Origin: an uncultured bacterium
GTDB taxonomy: Bacteria; Cyanobacteriota; Vampirovibrionia; Gastranaerophilales; Gastranaerophilaceae
Assembly: GCA_945910925.1 (NCBI GenBank)
Contig: CAMDZX010000008.1
Span: 1-26,436 of the forward strand
Direction of reading: 5' to 3'
Length of the DNA: 26,436 nucleotides
Positions 7,754-15,222 of the stretch are shown here, one piece after another (position 1 is the first letter of the stretch; every line of letters starts with the position of its first letter). The notes beneath the pieces were generated by a model. The model was not told where the DNA came from, did no database searches, and was given only the letters and a program-made list of their open reading frames with translations. Made by a program: the position numbers and the translations under genes.

Positions 7754-8731
7754 ATGTATACAAATAAAAATATTGAGGCATTTATTCCGGCAAATAATAA
7801 GGAATTTTTGAAAGAGTCAATCATATCAATACTTAACCAAACTATCGGAACTATTGATATTACTGTTATGGATACAAGTTGCTCCGGTGATATAGAGGTT
7901 ATGGTAAATCAATTAAGTAATGAATATCCGAATGTTCATCATTATAAATTATCAGGCAATGTATCCCAATTAGAAATTACAAAGAAGATTGCCGACATTG
8001 CACAGAAGGATTTTACATTAATATTCAATGGTGGTGATATTCTTCATCCTGACTATTTAAAATACGCAATTGATGCAATAAACAAATATCCGAATACATC
8101 TATTGTTTCAAGTTGTTATCAGGATTGGTCTAATCCTACAAATGAGAATTGGGCAAAAGCATCTCAAAGATTTGACTATTGCACGGATAAAAAAATGTTC
8201 GTGAATTATTTATACAGAATGCAGCGTTACTCTCATTCTAATACTGTTTATAAAACCCAAAATCTGAAAGAACATATATACAATACAGAATATTATGCAC
8301 AATTCGGCAGAATAGGTAATAAACCGCTTATTGCCAACACCATGAAAGATAATGACGGTGCAATAATTTTCAGAAGTAAAAAATTTCTAAGATATAGAGT
8401 CTCTTTAGAGAAAAATAATCAAAATTGCGGTCCAAGTTATGGTGAAATCATTGCATACAGCCGCTTTGCAAAACACTATATGCAAGATTGCTTGTATTCT
8501 AAATTTATGTTTAACATTATAAATTACAAACAACTTAGAACCGCATATTTCTGGGGTAGGGATTTTACCCTGTCGCTTGAAGAATTTATTCAAAAAGCAA
8601 TTGATGAAGGTGCAGGATGTGAATGGACAAAACTGTGTATTATTCCTATTATCGGAAAATTGTTTATTGAAACCGCACATATTTTGAGAAAATTCTTCAA
8701 AACAAAATATAAAAGAGTATTTTATCTGTAA
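7754..8731 (+). CDS. Glycosyltransferase, family 2-like (GT-A fold)
   Basis: 325 aa. The N-terminal part has the GT2 order: IEAFIPANNKEFLKESIISI (7-26), a nucleotide-binding region ITVMDTSCSGD (36-46), and FNGGDILHPDYL (91-102), which stands where GT2 enzymes carry the metal-binding DXD (here GGDILHPD). It would move a sugar from a nucleotide donor to a cell-surface acceptor. No membrane segment is clear; the C-terminal 60 residues are basic with a hydrophobic patch (CIIPIIGKLFIETAHIL) that could dock on the membrane. The DXD is not canonical, so activity is likely but not proven. It is divergent from, and probably works with, the aldolase-HAD-epimerase operon. Confidence 0.8.
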   Translation: MYTNKNIEAFIPANNKEFLKESIISILNQTIGTIDITVMDTSCSGDIEVMVNQLSNEYPNVHHYKLSGNVSQLEITKKIADIAQKDFTLIFNGGDILHPDYLKYAIDAINKYPNTSIVSSCYQDWSNPTNENWAKASQRFDYCTDKKMFVNYLYRMQRYSHSNTVYKTQNLKEHIYNTEYYAQFGRIGNKPLIANTMKDNDGAIIFRSKKFLRYRVSLEKNNQNCGPSYGEIIAYSRFAKHYMQDCLYSKFMFNIINYKQLRTAYFWGRDFTLSLEEFIQKAIDEGAGCEWTKLCIIPIIGKLFIETAHILRKFFKTKYKRVFYL

Positions 8732-8754
8732 GTTTTTATATCAAAAGCATTTGA

Positions 8755-10122
8755 TTAGTTATTCAAACTGTGCAGCGGCGCAGGAATTCTTCCTGCTCTG
8801 TTTACAAAATTTGCAGAAGAAAGTGAACTGACCTTCATAATAGGAGCTTCACCTAAAAGACCTCCGTATACAACCGAATCCCCTACGGTTTTACCAACTG
8901 CAGGAATAATTCTTACTGCCGTAGTTTTCTTATTAATCATACCTATTGCCATTTCATCCGCTATTATTCCTGCGATTGTACTTGATGGAGTGTCTCCCGG
9001 AACAGCAATCATATCAAGTCCTACGGAACATACTGAGGTCATTGCCTCAAGTTTATCAAACGTAAGCACACCCTTTGCTGCGGCTTCAATCATGCCTGCA
9101 TCCTCAGAAACAGGAATAAATGCGCCTGATAATCCTCCGACATGAGAGCTTGCCATAATTCCACCCTTTTTTACGGCATCATTAAGCATTGCAAGTGCGG
9201 CAGTAGTTCCGTGTGCGCCTGCATGCTCCAGTCCCATAGCTTGAAAAATCCCTGCAACACTATCACCTTCCGCAGGAGTTGGTGCAAGAGAAAGGTCAAT
9301 TACCCCAAAAGGTATATTTAATTTTTGTGCCAATTCACGTCCCACAAGCTCTCCCGTTGATGTAATTTTGTATGCGGTTTGTTTAATAGTATTTGCCAAT
9401 TTACTAAAATCCGCATCTTTAGGAAGGTTTTGTATTGCTGCCATAACAACACCTGGTCCTGATACCCCAACGTTTAAAGCACATTCAGGTTCGCTATATC
9501 CGCAAAATGCACCCGCCATAAACGGATTGTCATTTACAGAGTTGCAGAATACAACAAACTTTGCTGCACCAAGTCCATCTGTTTCTTTTGTCAGTTCCGC
9601 AGCTTGTTTAATTATTCCGGAAACTTTAAGTACGGCATCCATATTTATACCTGCTTTTGATGAAGCAACATTTACCGATGAGCACAGTTTACTTGTTGTT
9701 GCAAGAGCTTCGGGTATTGATTCAATTAATGCAGTATCACCTTTTGTACAACCTTTTTCAACAAGTGCGGAATAACCGCCTATGAAATCTACACCAACTT
9801 CATTTGCAATTTCATCAAGCGTTTTGGCAATTTTTACATAATCATATTCATCACAAGATTCACCGATTATTGAAACAGGTGTTACTGCAATTCTTTTATT
9901 TACAATTGGTATAGAATAATTATCTTCAATTTCGTTTGCATATTTAATAAGATTTTTTGAATAATTTAGAATTTTATGTCTGATTCTGTCACAAACTCTG
10001 TTAACATCTCTATCAATACAATCTCTCAAAGATATCGCCATAGTTACGGTTCTGATATCGAGATTGTGTAACTTTATCATATTTATCGTTTCAAGTATTT
10101 GTTCTTTATCGAAGGTCTTCAT
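8755..10122 (-). CDS. DUF711 / UPF0210 (PFL) family protein
   Basis: About 455 aa. The N terminus (ILETINMIKLHNLDIRTVTM, then SLRDCIDRD and IPIVNKRIAVTPVSIIGE) and the glycine-rich middle (GPGVVMAAIQ, GAHGTTAALAMLNDAVKKGG, SSHVGGLSGAFIPVSEDAGM) match the widely conserved UPF0210 family of unknown function, at usual full length. In many bacteria this gene follows a small ACT-domain gene (UPF0237); none is next to it here. Two starts are possible: ATG at 10134 and ATG at 10122. The family's usual start (a Met shortly before the Q-x-x-E-T-I-x-M-I helix) favours 10122. Either way it overlaps the end of the upstream MotB/ZorB-like gene and lacks its own ribosome site, so it is probably translated by coupling. 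Confidence 0.88.
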   Translation of the reverse strand: MKTFDKEQILETINMIKLHNLDIRTVTMAISLRDCIDRDVNRVCDRIRHKILNYSKNLIKYANEIEDNYSIPIVNKRIAVTPVSIIGESCDEYDYVKIAKTLDEIANEVGVDFIGGYSALVEKGCTKGDTALIESIPEALATTSKLCSSVNVASSKAGINMDAVLKVSGIIKQAAELTKETDGLGAAKFVVFCNSVNDNPFMAGAFCGYSEPECALNVGVSGPGVVMAAIQNLPKDADFSKLANTIKQTAYKITSTGELVGRELAQKLNIPFGVIDLSLAPTPAEGDSVAGIFQAMGLEHAGAHGTTAALAMLNDAVKKGGIMASSHVGGLSGAFIPVSEDAGMIEAAAKGVLTFDKLEAMTSVCSVGLDMIAVPGDTPSSTIAGIIADEMAIGMINKKTTAVRIIPAVGKTVGDSVVYGGLLGEAPIMKVSSLSSANFVNRAGRIPAPLHSLNN

Positions 10123-10867
10123 AATTTGCACCATTTGTTAAAAATTGTTGTAATACACTATCCGTCGGACGTTTTAGAATTATTCTTAATTCAACCCGTC
10201 TGCTCTTATCTTTATCTTCTTTACCGTCTACAATAATAGGTCTAGAAGAACTGACACCCTCTACCTTAATTGTATGTGTAAGTTCTCTTTGATACGGTTT
10301 GTTTGAACACTTTGCAAATACAAAGTTTGCAACATTATACGCACGGTTCATTGATAAATTCATATTCTTCATATATTGCTGTTCTACCGAATAATTACCT
10401 TTGAAGTTTGTTGAATCCGTGTGACCTTGAATTGTTACGGTAGAAATATATTTAGACAAATCTTTTTTATATATGCAATCAAAATAAACAGGAATAAATT
10501 TATTTAAAAAGGCTTGTCCCTTTGGAGTAAGAGTAGATTTATTTAGTTCAAAAAGTTCCAAATCTGAAATTCTTACCAAACCTGTTTCAGGATCCATTTC
10601 TATGTCAACTTTTTCATGATTATCTGTCGGTTCGGCAGGTTTATTTTCATTTATTAATCTCACACTTATATTTTGTCTTTGCATTTCCTGTACAACTTCT
10701 TGTACCATTTCCTGAGTTGCTTCCTGAGCCGCCTCACTCCCTTGACCGGAATTTGTTACAAAAGCAAAGAACAATGTTGCAAAGACCATGAACATTCCCA
10801 GAAACAGGTCAGACATGGTAACCCAAAAAATATTTTCTTCAGTTTCTTGATTTTTTCTTCTAGCCAT
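10106..10867 (-). CDS. MotB/ZorB-like protein: one membrane helix plus OmpA peptidoglycan-binding domain
   Basis: 253 aa. A short cytoplasmic N terminus is followed by one membrane helix (about 14-37, WVTMSDLFLGMFMVFATLFF) that contains D20 at the position of the ion-carrying Asp of MotB/ZorB. A Q/E-rich linker (45-65) leads to an OmpA-like domain (about 95-232) with ELNKSTLTPKG, IQGHTDS (147-153), the LSMNRAYNV helix and KSRRVELRI (221-229). This is the ion-channel rotor/stator partner that anchors to peptidoglycan. It starts 8 nt after the MotA/ZorA-like gene, with TAAGG as ribosome site overlapping that stop. No signal for ZorC, ZorD or ZorE follows; the next gene is DUF711. Confidence 0.88.
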   Translation of the reverse strand: MARRKNQETEENIFWVTMSDLFLGMFMVFATLFFAFVTNSGQGSEAAQEATQEMVQEVVQEMQRQNISVRLINENKPAEPTDNHEKVDIEMDPETGLVRISDLELFELNKSTLTPKGQAFLNKFIPVYFDCIYKKDLSKYISTVTIQGHTDSTNFKGNYSVEQQYMKNMNLSMNRAYNVANFVFAKCSNKPYQRELTHTIKVEGVSSSRPIIVDGKEDKDKSRRVELRIILKRPTDSVLQQFLTNGANYEDLR

Positions 10868-10875
10868 TTATAACC

Positions 10876-11781
10876 TTAGAATAATCCGCTTAAATTATCA
10901 TCTTCATTATTAGATTTCTTTTCCATTGTCTTATTAAGATTGTTTATACCGAAAATTACGCTATCCAGATAAGGAATAACTATATTGGTTAAATCTTTTT
11001 TTATTGAACTCGCAAAAGTTGCAGGCATATTTTTTAAGAGTGAATAATTTTCGTGGCTTTGTATCTTTGTTGTCCTCAAAAGATCAACAAGGAATTTTTC
11101 GGCAGAAATACTGGTAAATAAATCCGTAATTTTGTTATGCACTTTTGCTACCATCGGCAAGATAAATTTTGAAAAAGAAAACTTGTCAACAGTCATCATA
11201 ATCAACGCTGATGAAACCGCAAATACCGAACACATTGCTGCAACTTGCATTGTTGATACGAAACCTGCAATAGATTTTGTTAGCGCAACAGAACTTGAAA
11301 AATCAAGGAGTCCAAAAGCTGTACCTATCATAATAAACGTAAACAAAGGACCGAAACCGGTTAATATCGTCGGAGCAATCGCAATGATATGCTTATTATA
11401 ATGAGCATAAGCAAGTGTGTCTTCATTGAAGTAATCCATTGCATCTGCCGTTGTCTGAATATCTGACATTGAATCAGATACTGTATCGTAATCTAATTCT
11501 TCTGTTTCATTATCTTGATACGCAATTGTATCAGAAAAAACAAGTGTACTTCTAAAATCTTCCCACGGCTTTGCTGATATAGGATTTGTGGTCATGAGAT
11601 GCTTAAATTCTTCAAACTTATAAGAAATATTATCCTTTTTGAAAGACTCAAGACCATTTACTAACAAGTTCAAATATTTGTATACTTTTACGTAACTTTT
11701 TAATGTGTATATAAAAATTGACAAAAAAGTAACAAGAATAATTTGAATAGGTAAATCTTTTAAAATCTCAAATAAATTCAT
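10876..11781 (-). CDS. MotA/TolQ/ExbB-type proton-channel protein, ZorA-like, short form
   Basis: 301 aa from the ATG at 11781. Three membrane segments are visible: 11-28, 131-158 and 172-197, with about 100 cytoplasmic residues between the first two. That is the ExbB/TolQ/ZorA layout, not the four-helix MotA one. PWEDFRSTL (72-80), DAMDYFNEDTL (113-123) and APTILTGFGPLFTF (136-149) match patterns I associate with ZorA-type MotA/ExbB proteins. ZorA has a long coiled tail; here only about 100 residues follow the last helix, so this is a short form. An upstream ATG at 11802 overlaps the -10 box and cannot be in the mRNA, while the ATG at 11781 has AGAGG 7 nt before it. It forms an operon with the MotB/ZorB-like gene. 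Confidence 0.8.
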   Translation of the reverse strand: MNLFEILKDLPIQIILVTFLSIFIYTLKSYVKVYKYLNLLVNGLESFKKDNISYKFEEFKHLMTTNPISAKPWEDFRSTLVFSDTIAYQDNETEELDYDTVSDSMSDIQTTADAMDYFNEDTLAYAHYNKHIIAIAPTILTGFGPLFTFIMIGTAFGLLDFSSSVALTKSIAGFVSTMQVAAMCSVFAVSSALIMMTVDKFSFSKFILPMVAKVHNKITDLFTSISAEKFLVDLLRTTKIQSHENYSLLKNMPATFASSIKKDLTNIVIPYLDSVIFGINNLNKTMEKKSNNEDDNLSGLF

Positions 11782-11785
11782 TTTG

Positions 11786-11808
11786 GTACCTCTGAGGTAC
11801 ATTATAAC
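11786..11808 (-). promoter_or_regulatory. Extended -10 promoter and 15-nt palindrome of the motor operon
   Basis: Minus strand TG-T-TATAAT (hexamer 11806-11801), start site near 11794. Directly after it lies a perfect palindrome GTACCTC-A-GAGGTAC (11800-11786) that covers the expected start site and holds the AGAGG ribosome site. It looks like a repressor operator, because the transcript would begin inside it. Confidence 0.65.
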
Positions 11809-11875
11809 ATAAAATTAACCTATTGGGTAATAATTTGCTTAATGGATTTTATAATATACTTGTAATATAAAAATA

Positions 11876-12130
11876 CTACCATTCAGACGGTAATTGTGAT
11901 GAGCGTTCTGCAATAATTCTTGCAACATCTGCACCGCCAAATGTAATCTCCAATACAAGCTGAGAATTTAGAATAATAGTTTCTCTATATTCCATCGTAT
12001 CTACGTCAATTACACTGAATTCAATAAAATCAGAGCCGACATAATCTATTTTCCCGTATTCATTACCTGTTACCCAACGAAGAAACACATATTGGTGTTC
12101 TAAGTCTTTTAATCTCTCTAGCATCTTCAT
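11876..12130 (-). CDS. Small unknown protein, beta-rich, possibly Sm/SH3-like barrel
   Basis: 84 aa, not recognised by name. After a helical start (MLERLKDLEHQYVFLRW) it alternates short strands: GKIDYVGSDFIEFSVID, then YRETIILNSQLVLEITFGG, ending in a short helix. The spacing, and the YVGSDFIEF phrase in particular, resembles small barrel proteins that read as Sm- or SH3-like; this is a shape-based guess. GAAGG lies 7 nt before the ATG, and TATAAT at 12157-12152 gives a leader of about 15 nt, so it has its own promoter. It sits between the PilZ gene and the motor operon on the same strand. Confidence 0.65.
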   Translation of the reverse strand: MKMLERLKDLEHQYVFLRWVTGNEYGKIDYVGSDFIEFSVIDVDTMEYRETIILNSQLVLEITFGGADVARIIAERSSQLPSEW

Positions 12131-12151
12131 AAATTAACCTTCACTATCTAC

Positions 12152-12157
12152 ATTATA
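12152..12157 (-). promoter_or_regulatory. -10 box of the 84-aa gene
   Basis: TATAAT on the minus strand, followed after about 7 nt by the presumed start site and a leader with GAAGG. No convincing -35 is visible. Confidence 0.45.
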
Positions 12158-12189
12158 TATTTTAGTTATTTTTTTGATAAAGTCAAAAT

Positions 12190-12852
12190 TTATTTTCTTT
12201 GTTTAAGTTTTTGTTTATTGATTTGGAATATGAAACACTCACGTACTATAAAATTTATATCTTGAGGTTCTATACCTATAAATTTAAATGCATGAACATA
12301 TAATGTCATATTTTTATAGTTTACCGAATTAGTATAAACATGCTCTGCTGTTGTTACAACAAACCTATCTTTAAATTTTAAATTTATTGTTATGGAATGG
12401 TATTCGGGGAATTTTTCTTCAACAGAAATAAAACACATACCCCGCCCTGATATATTTCTGGTTGTGGCTTTTATTTCTTTCGTTGCTCCGTTAGGCAGCA
12501 CTGTTAATAGAGTTACGGGAAGATGCATATCTGCTCTGTAATATTCTCTTTTTTGTGTATGTTCGTAGGCAACAGGCAGAGTAGTTGTGTATATGGGAGT
12601 ATTCCCTGCTTTATATACTTTGAGTAATGTGGCTTCTGCGGCAACAACTCCTTTATTTGAATAAACCCTAATATCAATTGGAGCTCCAAGTTCTAATTGA
12701 TCGGAAAAATCATACGTACCAGCAAAGTTTACAAATTCTTTATCAACATGCCTTATTATGCAGTTAAAACTAAAGGCATCATCCGTGCCTTTGTTAAAAA
12801 GCAGTTTCGCAAATTTAACATCAGAAGAATCTGTAAGAAAAGTGTTTGCCAT
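12190..12852 (-). CDS. PilZ-domain protein, YcgR-like two-domain c-di-GMP receptor
   Basis: 220 aa. The C-terminal half has the full PilZ c-di-GMP motif: R102-E-Y-Y-R106, then NISGRG with N133, S135 and G138, which gives RxxxR plus NxSxxG. The N-terminal half (about 10-95) is beta-rich, as in the YcgR/PilZN domain. Such proteins bind c-di-GMP and act on flagellar motors, polysaccharide synthesis or other outputs. It is encoded just upstream of the MotA/MotB- or ZorA/ZorB-like pair, and fliD lies about 11 kb away, so it may brake a motor; this link is inference. There is no ribosome site; TG-A-TACATT ends exactly 6 nt before the ATG, so the mRNA may be leaderless. Confidence 0.85.
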   Translation of the reverse strand: MANTFLTDSSDVKFAKLLFNKGTDDAFSFNCIIRHVDKEFVNFAGTYDFSDQLELGAPIDIRVYSNKGVVAAEATLLKVYKAGNTPIYTTTLPVAYEHTQKREYYRADMHLPVTLLTVLPNGATKEIKATTRNISGRGMCFISVEEKFPEYHSITINLKFKDRFVVTTAEHVYTNSVNYKNMTLYVHAFKFIGIEPQDINFIVRECFIFQINKQKLKQRK

Positions 12853-12858
12853 AACTCA

Positions 12859-12867
12859 AATGTATCA
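12859..12867 (-). promoter_or_regulatory. Extended -10 box giving a possible leaderless PilZ mRNA
   Basis: Minus strand TG-A-TACATT with the hexamer at 12864-12859; six nt (TGAGTT) separate it from the ATG at 12852, so transcription would start at the A of ATG. Four of six -10 bases match consensus. Confidence 0.4.
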
Positions 12868-12902
12868 TTTTAAGGACTTAAAATCAATGGGTCTGTTTGT
12901 GT

Positions 12903-13349
12903 TTAGCCTTCTTCAAGTTCACGTTTAATATCTTCAACTGTTACGTGTATCATTTCGGAAGTATCATCTTTTTTGAGAAAAACTTCTTTTATTCCTGATT
13001 GAACAATAAATCTTTTGCACAAAATACAAATAAAATCGTGCCCATAAATGTACATAGATGCACCCATGCATCTGTCTTGCCCTGCCTGAATAATAGCATT
13101 TTGTTCGGCGTGAATAGACCGACAGGTTTCATATCTCGTACCTGATGGAATTTGATGCTTTATTCTGTAACATTCCCCACGTTCATAACAAGATTCAACT
13201 CCGGACGGAGTTCCATTGTATCCTGTTGCTTTAATCTTTTTATCCTGTCCGACAATTACTGCGCCTACATGCGCTCTCAAACAATTTGAACGTGTAGAAC
13301 AGGTTTTTGCCAAATCCATAAAATAGTCAGCCCAAGGCTTAATTCCCAT
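12903..13349 (-). CDS. dCMP/cytidine-deaminase-family protein (ComEB-like)
   Basis: 148 aa, the usual dCMP deaminase length. RAHVGAVIVGQDKKIKATGY followed by NGTPSG is the family's N-terminal signature. The zinc site is H80 in SIHAEQNAI, with E82 as the proton shuttle, and C108/C111 in FICILCKR; the usual PCxxC has lost its Pro (here ICILC). It would convert dCMP to dUMP for thymidylate synthesis. Other cysteines (54, 60, 76) are also typical of dCMP deaminases with a second metal site. GGAGTAAGGA precedes the ATG. It lies 39 nt downstream of anmK on the same strand. Confidence 0.9.
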   Translation of the reverse strand: MGIKPWADYFMDLAKTCSTRSNCLRAHVGAVIVGQDKKIKATGYNGTPSGVESCYERGECYRIKHQIPSGTRYETCRSIHAEQNAIIQAGQDRCMGASMYIYGHDFICILCKRFIVQSGIKEVFLKKDDTSEMIHVTVEDIKRELEEG

Positions 13350-13388
13350 ATATCCTTACTCCTTTTTTTCATGATTATACATCAACAT

Positions 13389-14507
13389 CTACGGATATGA
13401 AAACTTTCCTAAAACGACGGATTTATCTGCACCCGTGCAGGAAGGAACATTGTTTGGAATATTATAATAAGTGCAATATCCCAATAGCGCAAATGCCATA
13501 ACTTCTTTATAGTTATTAGATATGCCGTAATCTTCATGAGTTTTTAATTCTATATGTTTTGGCAGGTATCCTCTCAAAAGTTTCATCATATAAGTATTGT
13601 ATGCCCCGCCACCGCCTACAATTACCTCGTTTATATGTGCATTCGGATAAACAAAGCGTTCGTAAGCCTGAGAAATTGTTTTTGCGGTTAGTGCTGTAAG
13701 TGTTGCAATAATATCATTTGGCGAATCGGGTGCAAGTTTTAAAATATTTTCAATATATTTAGGTGAAAAGTATTCTCTGCCCGTTGTCTTAGGAGGTTCT
13801 ATAAAATAATACTCATCTTGAAGCAAACAATCGAGCCAAGTATCGCATATTGTACCACTTTTAGCAATTTCTCCGTCTTTATCATAAGGTTGATTAAAGA
13901 ATTTTTGTGTACAATAATCAATCATTATATTCCCGCATCCCGTATCAAACCCAAACGGCAGACAATCATCCGACAAAACCGTTACATTTGATATCCCGCC
14001 TATGTTTTGTACTGCTGCATTTTTAAACCATTGCCTGTCTGCAAAACATACTAAAGGTGCACCTTGTCCGCCGTGTGCAATATCCGCTTCACGAAAATTT
14101 GATATTGTAAGACATCCTGTTTTTGAAGCAATAACAGAGCTTTCACCTATTTGTAATGTGCTTTTTAAACTTATATCATCTATTTTTTCATCATACGGAA
14201 AATGATAAACCGTTTGTCCGTGACTGGCTATTAAATCAGGTTTGCCATATTCTGCGATAAGTGTATTTGCCGCATTTGCAAAACATTCTCCGATTGCAAA
14301 ATTTAATTGGCATAATTCTTTTAATGAAATATTTTGTGAAAAAGCCTGAAAAATTTTTGATTGAATATGAGGCGGATATTTGTAATTAATTCCTGCAATA
14401 AGTTCACAGGTCAGGTCGGGATTTACTCTGCAAAGCCCCGCATCTATTGAGTCACACGAAGTGCCTGACATCAAACCTATTATTTTTTTTGATTTTTTAT
14501 CTTCCAA
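13389..14507 (-). CDS. anmK: Anhydro-N-acetylmuramic acid kinase
   Basis: 372 aa, full length for AnmK. The enzyme opens and phosphorylates 1,6-anhydro-MurNAc to MurNAc-6-phosphate in peptidoglycan recycling. Signatures are IIGLMSGTSCDSIDAGLCRV near the N terminus, ASHGQTVYHFP, READIAHGGQGAPLV, NIGGISNVTVL and FGFDTGCGNIMIDYC. The last one reads DTGPGN in the AnmK sequences I know; here Pro is replaced by Cys. The start codon is TTG at 14507, with GAGGA 8 nt upstream inside the preceding gene, so it overlaps the response-regulator gene by 11 nt and is probably coupled to it. A kinase for cell-wall fragments next to a receiver domain is unusual. The organism must make peptidoglycan with MurNAc. 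Confidence 0.95.
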   Translation of the reverse strand: MEDKKSKKIIGLMSGTSCDSIDAGLCRVNPDLTCELIAGINYKYPPHIQSKIFQAFSQNISLKELCQLNFAIGECFANAANTLIAEYGKPDLIASHGQTVYHFPYDEKIDDISLKSTLQIGESSVIASKTGCLTISNFREADIAHGGQGAPLVCFADRQWFKNAAVQNIGGISNVTVLSDDCLPFGFDTGCGNIMIDYCTQKFFNQPYDKDGEIAKSGTICDTWLDCLLQDEYYFIEPPKTTGREYFSPKYIENILKLAPDSPNDIIATLTALTAKTISQAYERFVYPNAHINEVIVGGGGAYNTYMMKLLRGYLPKHIELKTHEDYGISNNYKEVMAFALLGYCTYYNIPNNVPSCTGADKSVVLGKFSYP

Positions 14508-14886
14508 GAATTACATCCTCATATTTTTGTATATCTCCGCAAGCTATACGCTTAGGGATATAATCTACACTCAACCCTTCCGCAATATTTTTTATATTAA
14601 ATGTTCCTGAGGAAATAATTATTCTTGAATTTTTGTAAGAAGAAAGTGTTTTAATTTGTTCAACAAGCCATTCTCCTGCGTATTTTGGACGAAACTCATC
14701 CTCCATTTGTAAATCTGTTACAATAATATCGTAAGGTGATTGATTGTTTGCGTATAACTTTTCAAGTCCTTCTTTTGCCGAGTTGGCAAGATGTATTTCA
14801 CATCCTTGCTCTATAAAAATTTCTTCAATATTGTTCTTGTGAAACGCACGCCATGCTGGCATGTCATCAACTATCAGTATTTTCAT
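14497..14886 (-). CDS. Single-domain response regulator (CheY-like receiver)
   Basis: 129 aa, a receiver domain only. It has MKILIVDDMP with D7/D8 for Mg2+, the phosphate acceptor D58 in IIVTDLQM, a Ser at 92/93 in IIISSG, and K112 in YIPKR, so all key residues are present. There is no output domain, so it would act by binding a partner, as CheY or a phosphorelay protein does. The insert MEDEFRPKYAGEW between beta3 and alpha3 is longer than in CheY. No histidine kinase is in the window. Its last 11 nt overlap anmK. No ribosome site is present; an extended -10 ends 6 nt before the ATG, so the mRNA may be leaderless. Confidence 0.9.
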   Translation of the reverse strand: MKILIVDDMPAWRAFHKNNIEEIFIEQGCEIHLANSAKEGLEKLYANNQSPYDIIVTDLQMEDEFRPKYAGEWLVEQIKTLSSYKNSRIIISSGTFNIKNIAEGLSVDYIPKRIACGDIQKYEDVILGR

Positions 14887-14892
14887 AAAATT

Positions 14893-14901
14893 ATTATACC
14901 A
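14893..14901 (-). promoter_or_regulatory. Extended -10 box giving a probable leaderless response-regulator mRNA
   Basis: Minus strand TG-G-TATAAT (hexamer 14898-14893), perfect consensus, with 6 nt (AATTTT) before the ATG at 14886. The start site would coincide with the start codon. Confidence 0.6.
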
Positions 14902-15222
14902 AAAAACTAATAATTTCTTGCAAGCTTTATAATTTCAGATTTTACCGGCTAATATTAACTTTTATAAAGGTAAAATTTTTCTTGTATTTAGTGTATTGTA
15001 GCTATTTTTTGAGACTTTGTCGGGCTATTGGGTAAACCTCTAATTTACTGTTTTAAAAACCGAATAGAATAAAAATATTGGATTTGTGAATTAATCAAAA
15101 TAATTTCTATTTGAGAATAAGTAACTTACATTTCAATAACTTGATTTCAAGTTTTGTTTGTTGTGTAATATAATCACTGAGGAAATTTTCCTCTAGTCTT
15201 TTAGAAAGCAGATATCAATTTT
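14902..15222. other. Intergenic region between the response regulator and ispH
   Basis: About 320 nt without a gene. It holds the ispH promoter and two palindromes near its right end (listed separately). The left part (14902-15120) is AT-rich and shows nothing I can name; no RNA gene or riboswitch is recognisable. Confidence 0.5.
15138..15193 (+). promoter_or_regulatory. ispH-rpsA promoter with two palindromes
   Basis: TATAAT at 15169-15174 with TTCAAG at 15146-15151 as a weak -35 at 17-nt spacing. A perfect inverted repeat AACTTGA-TT-TCAAGTT (15138-15153) covers the -35, and a second one GAGGAAA-T-TTTCCTC (15179-15193) covers the expected start site near 15181. Both could be protein sites; the second could also form a short 5' hairpin in the mRNA. 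Confidence 0.6.

Noticed and set aside
10106..11802. A complete Zorya defence system
   Set aside because: Only ZorA/ZorB-like genes are present; the neighbours are DUF711, PilZ and an 84-aa protein, with no helicase, nuclease or ZorC-type gene.
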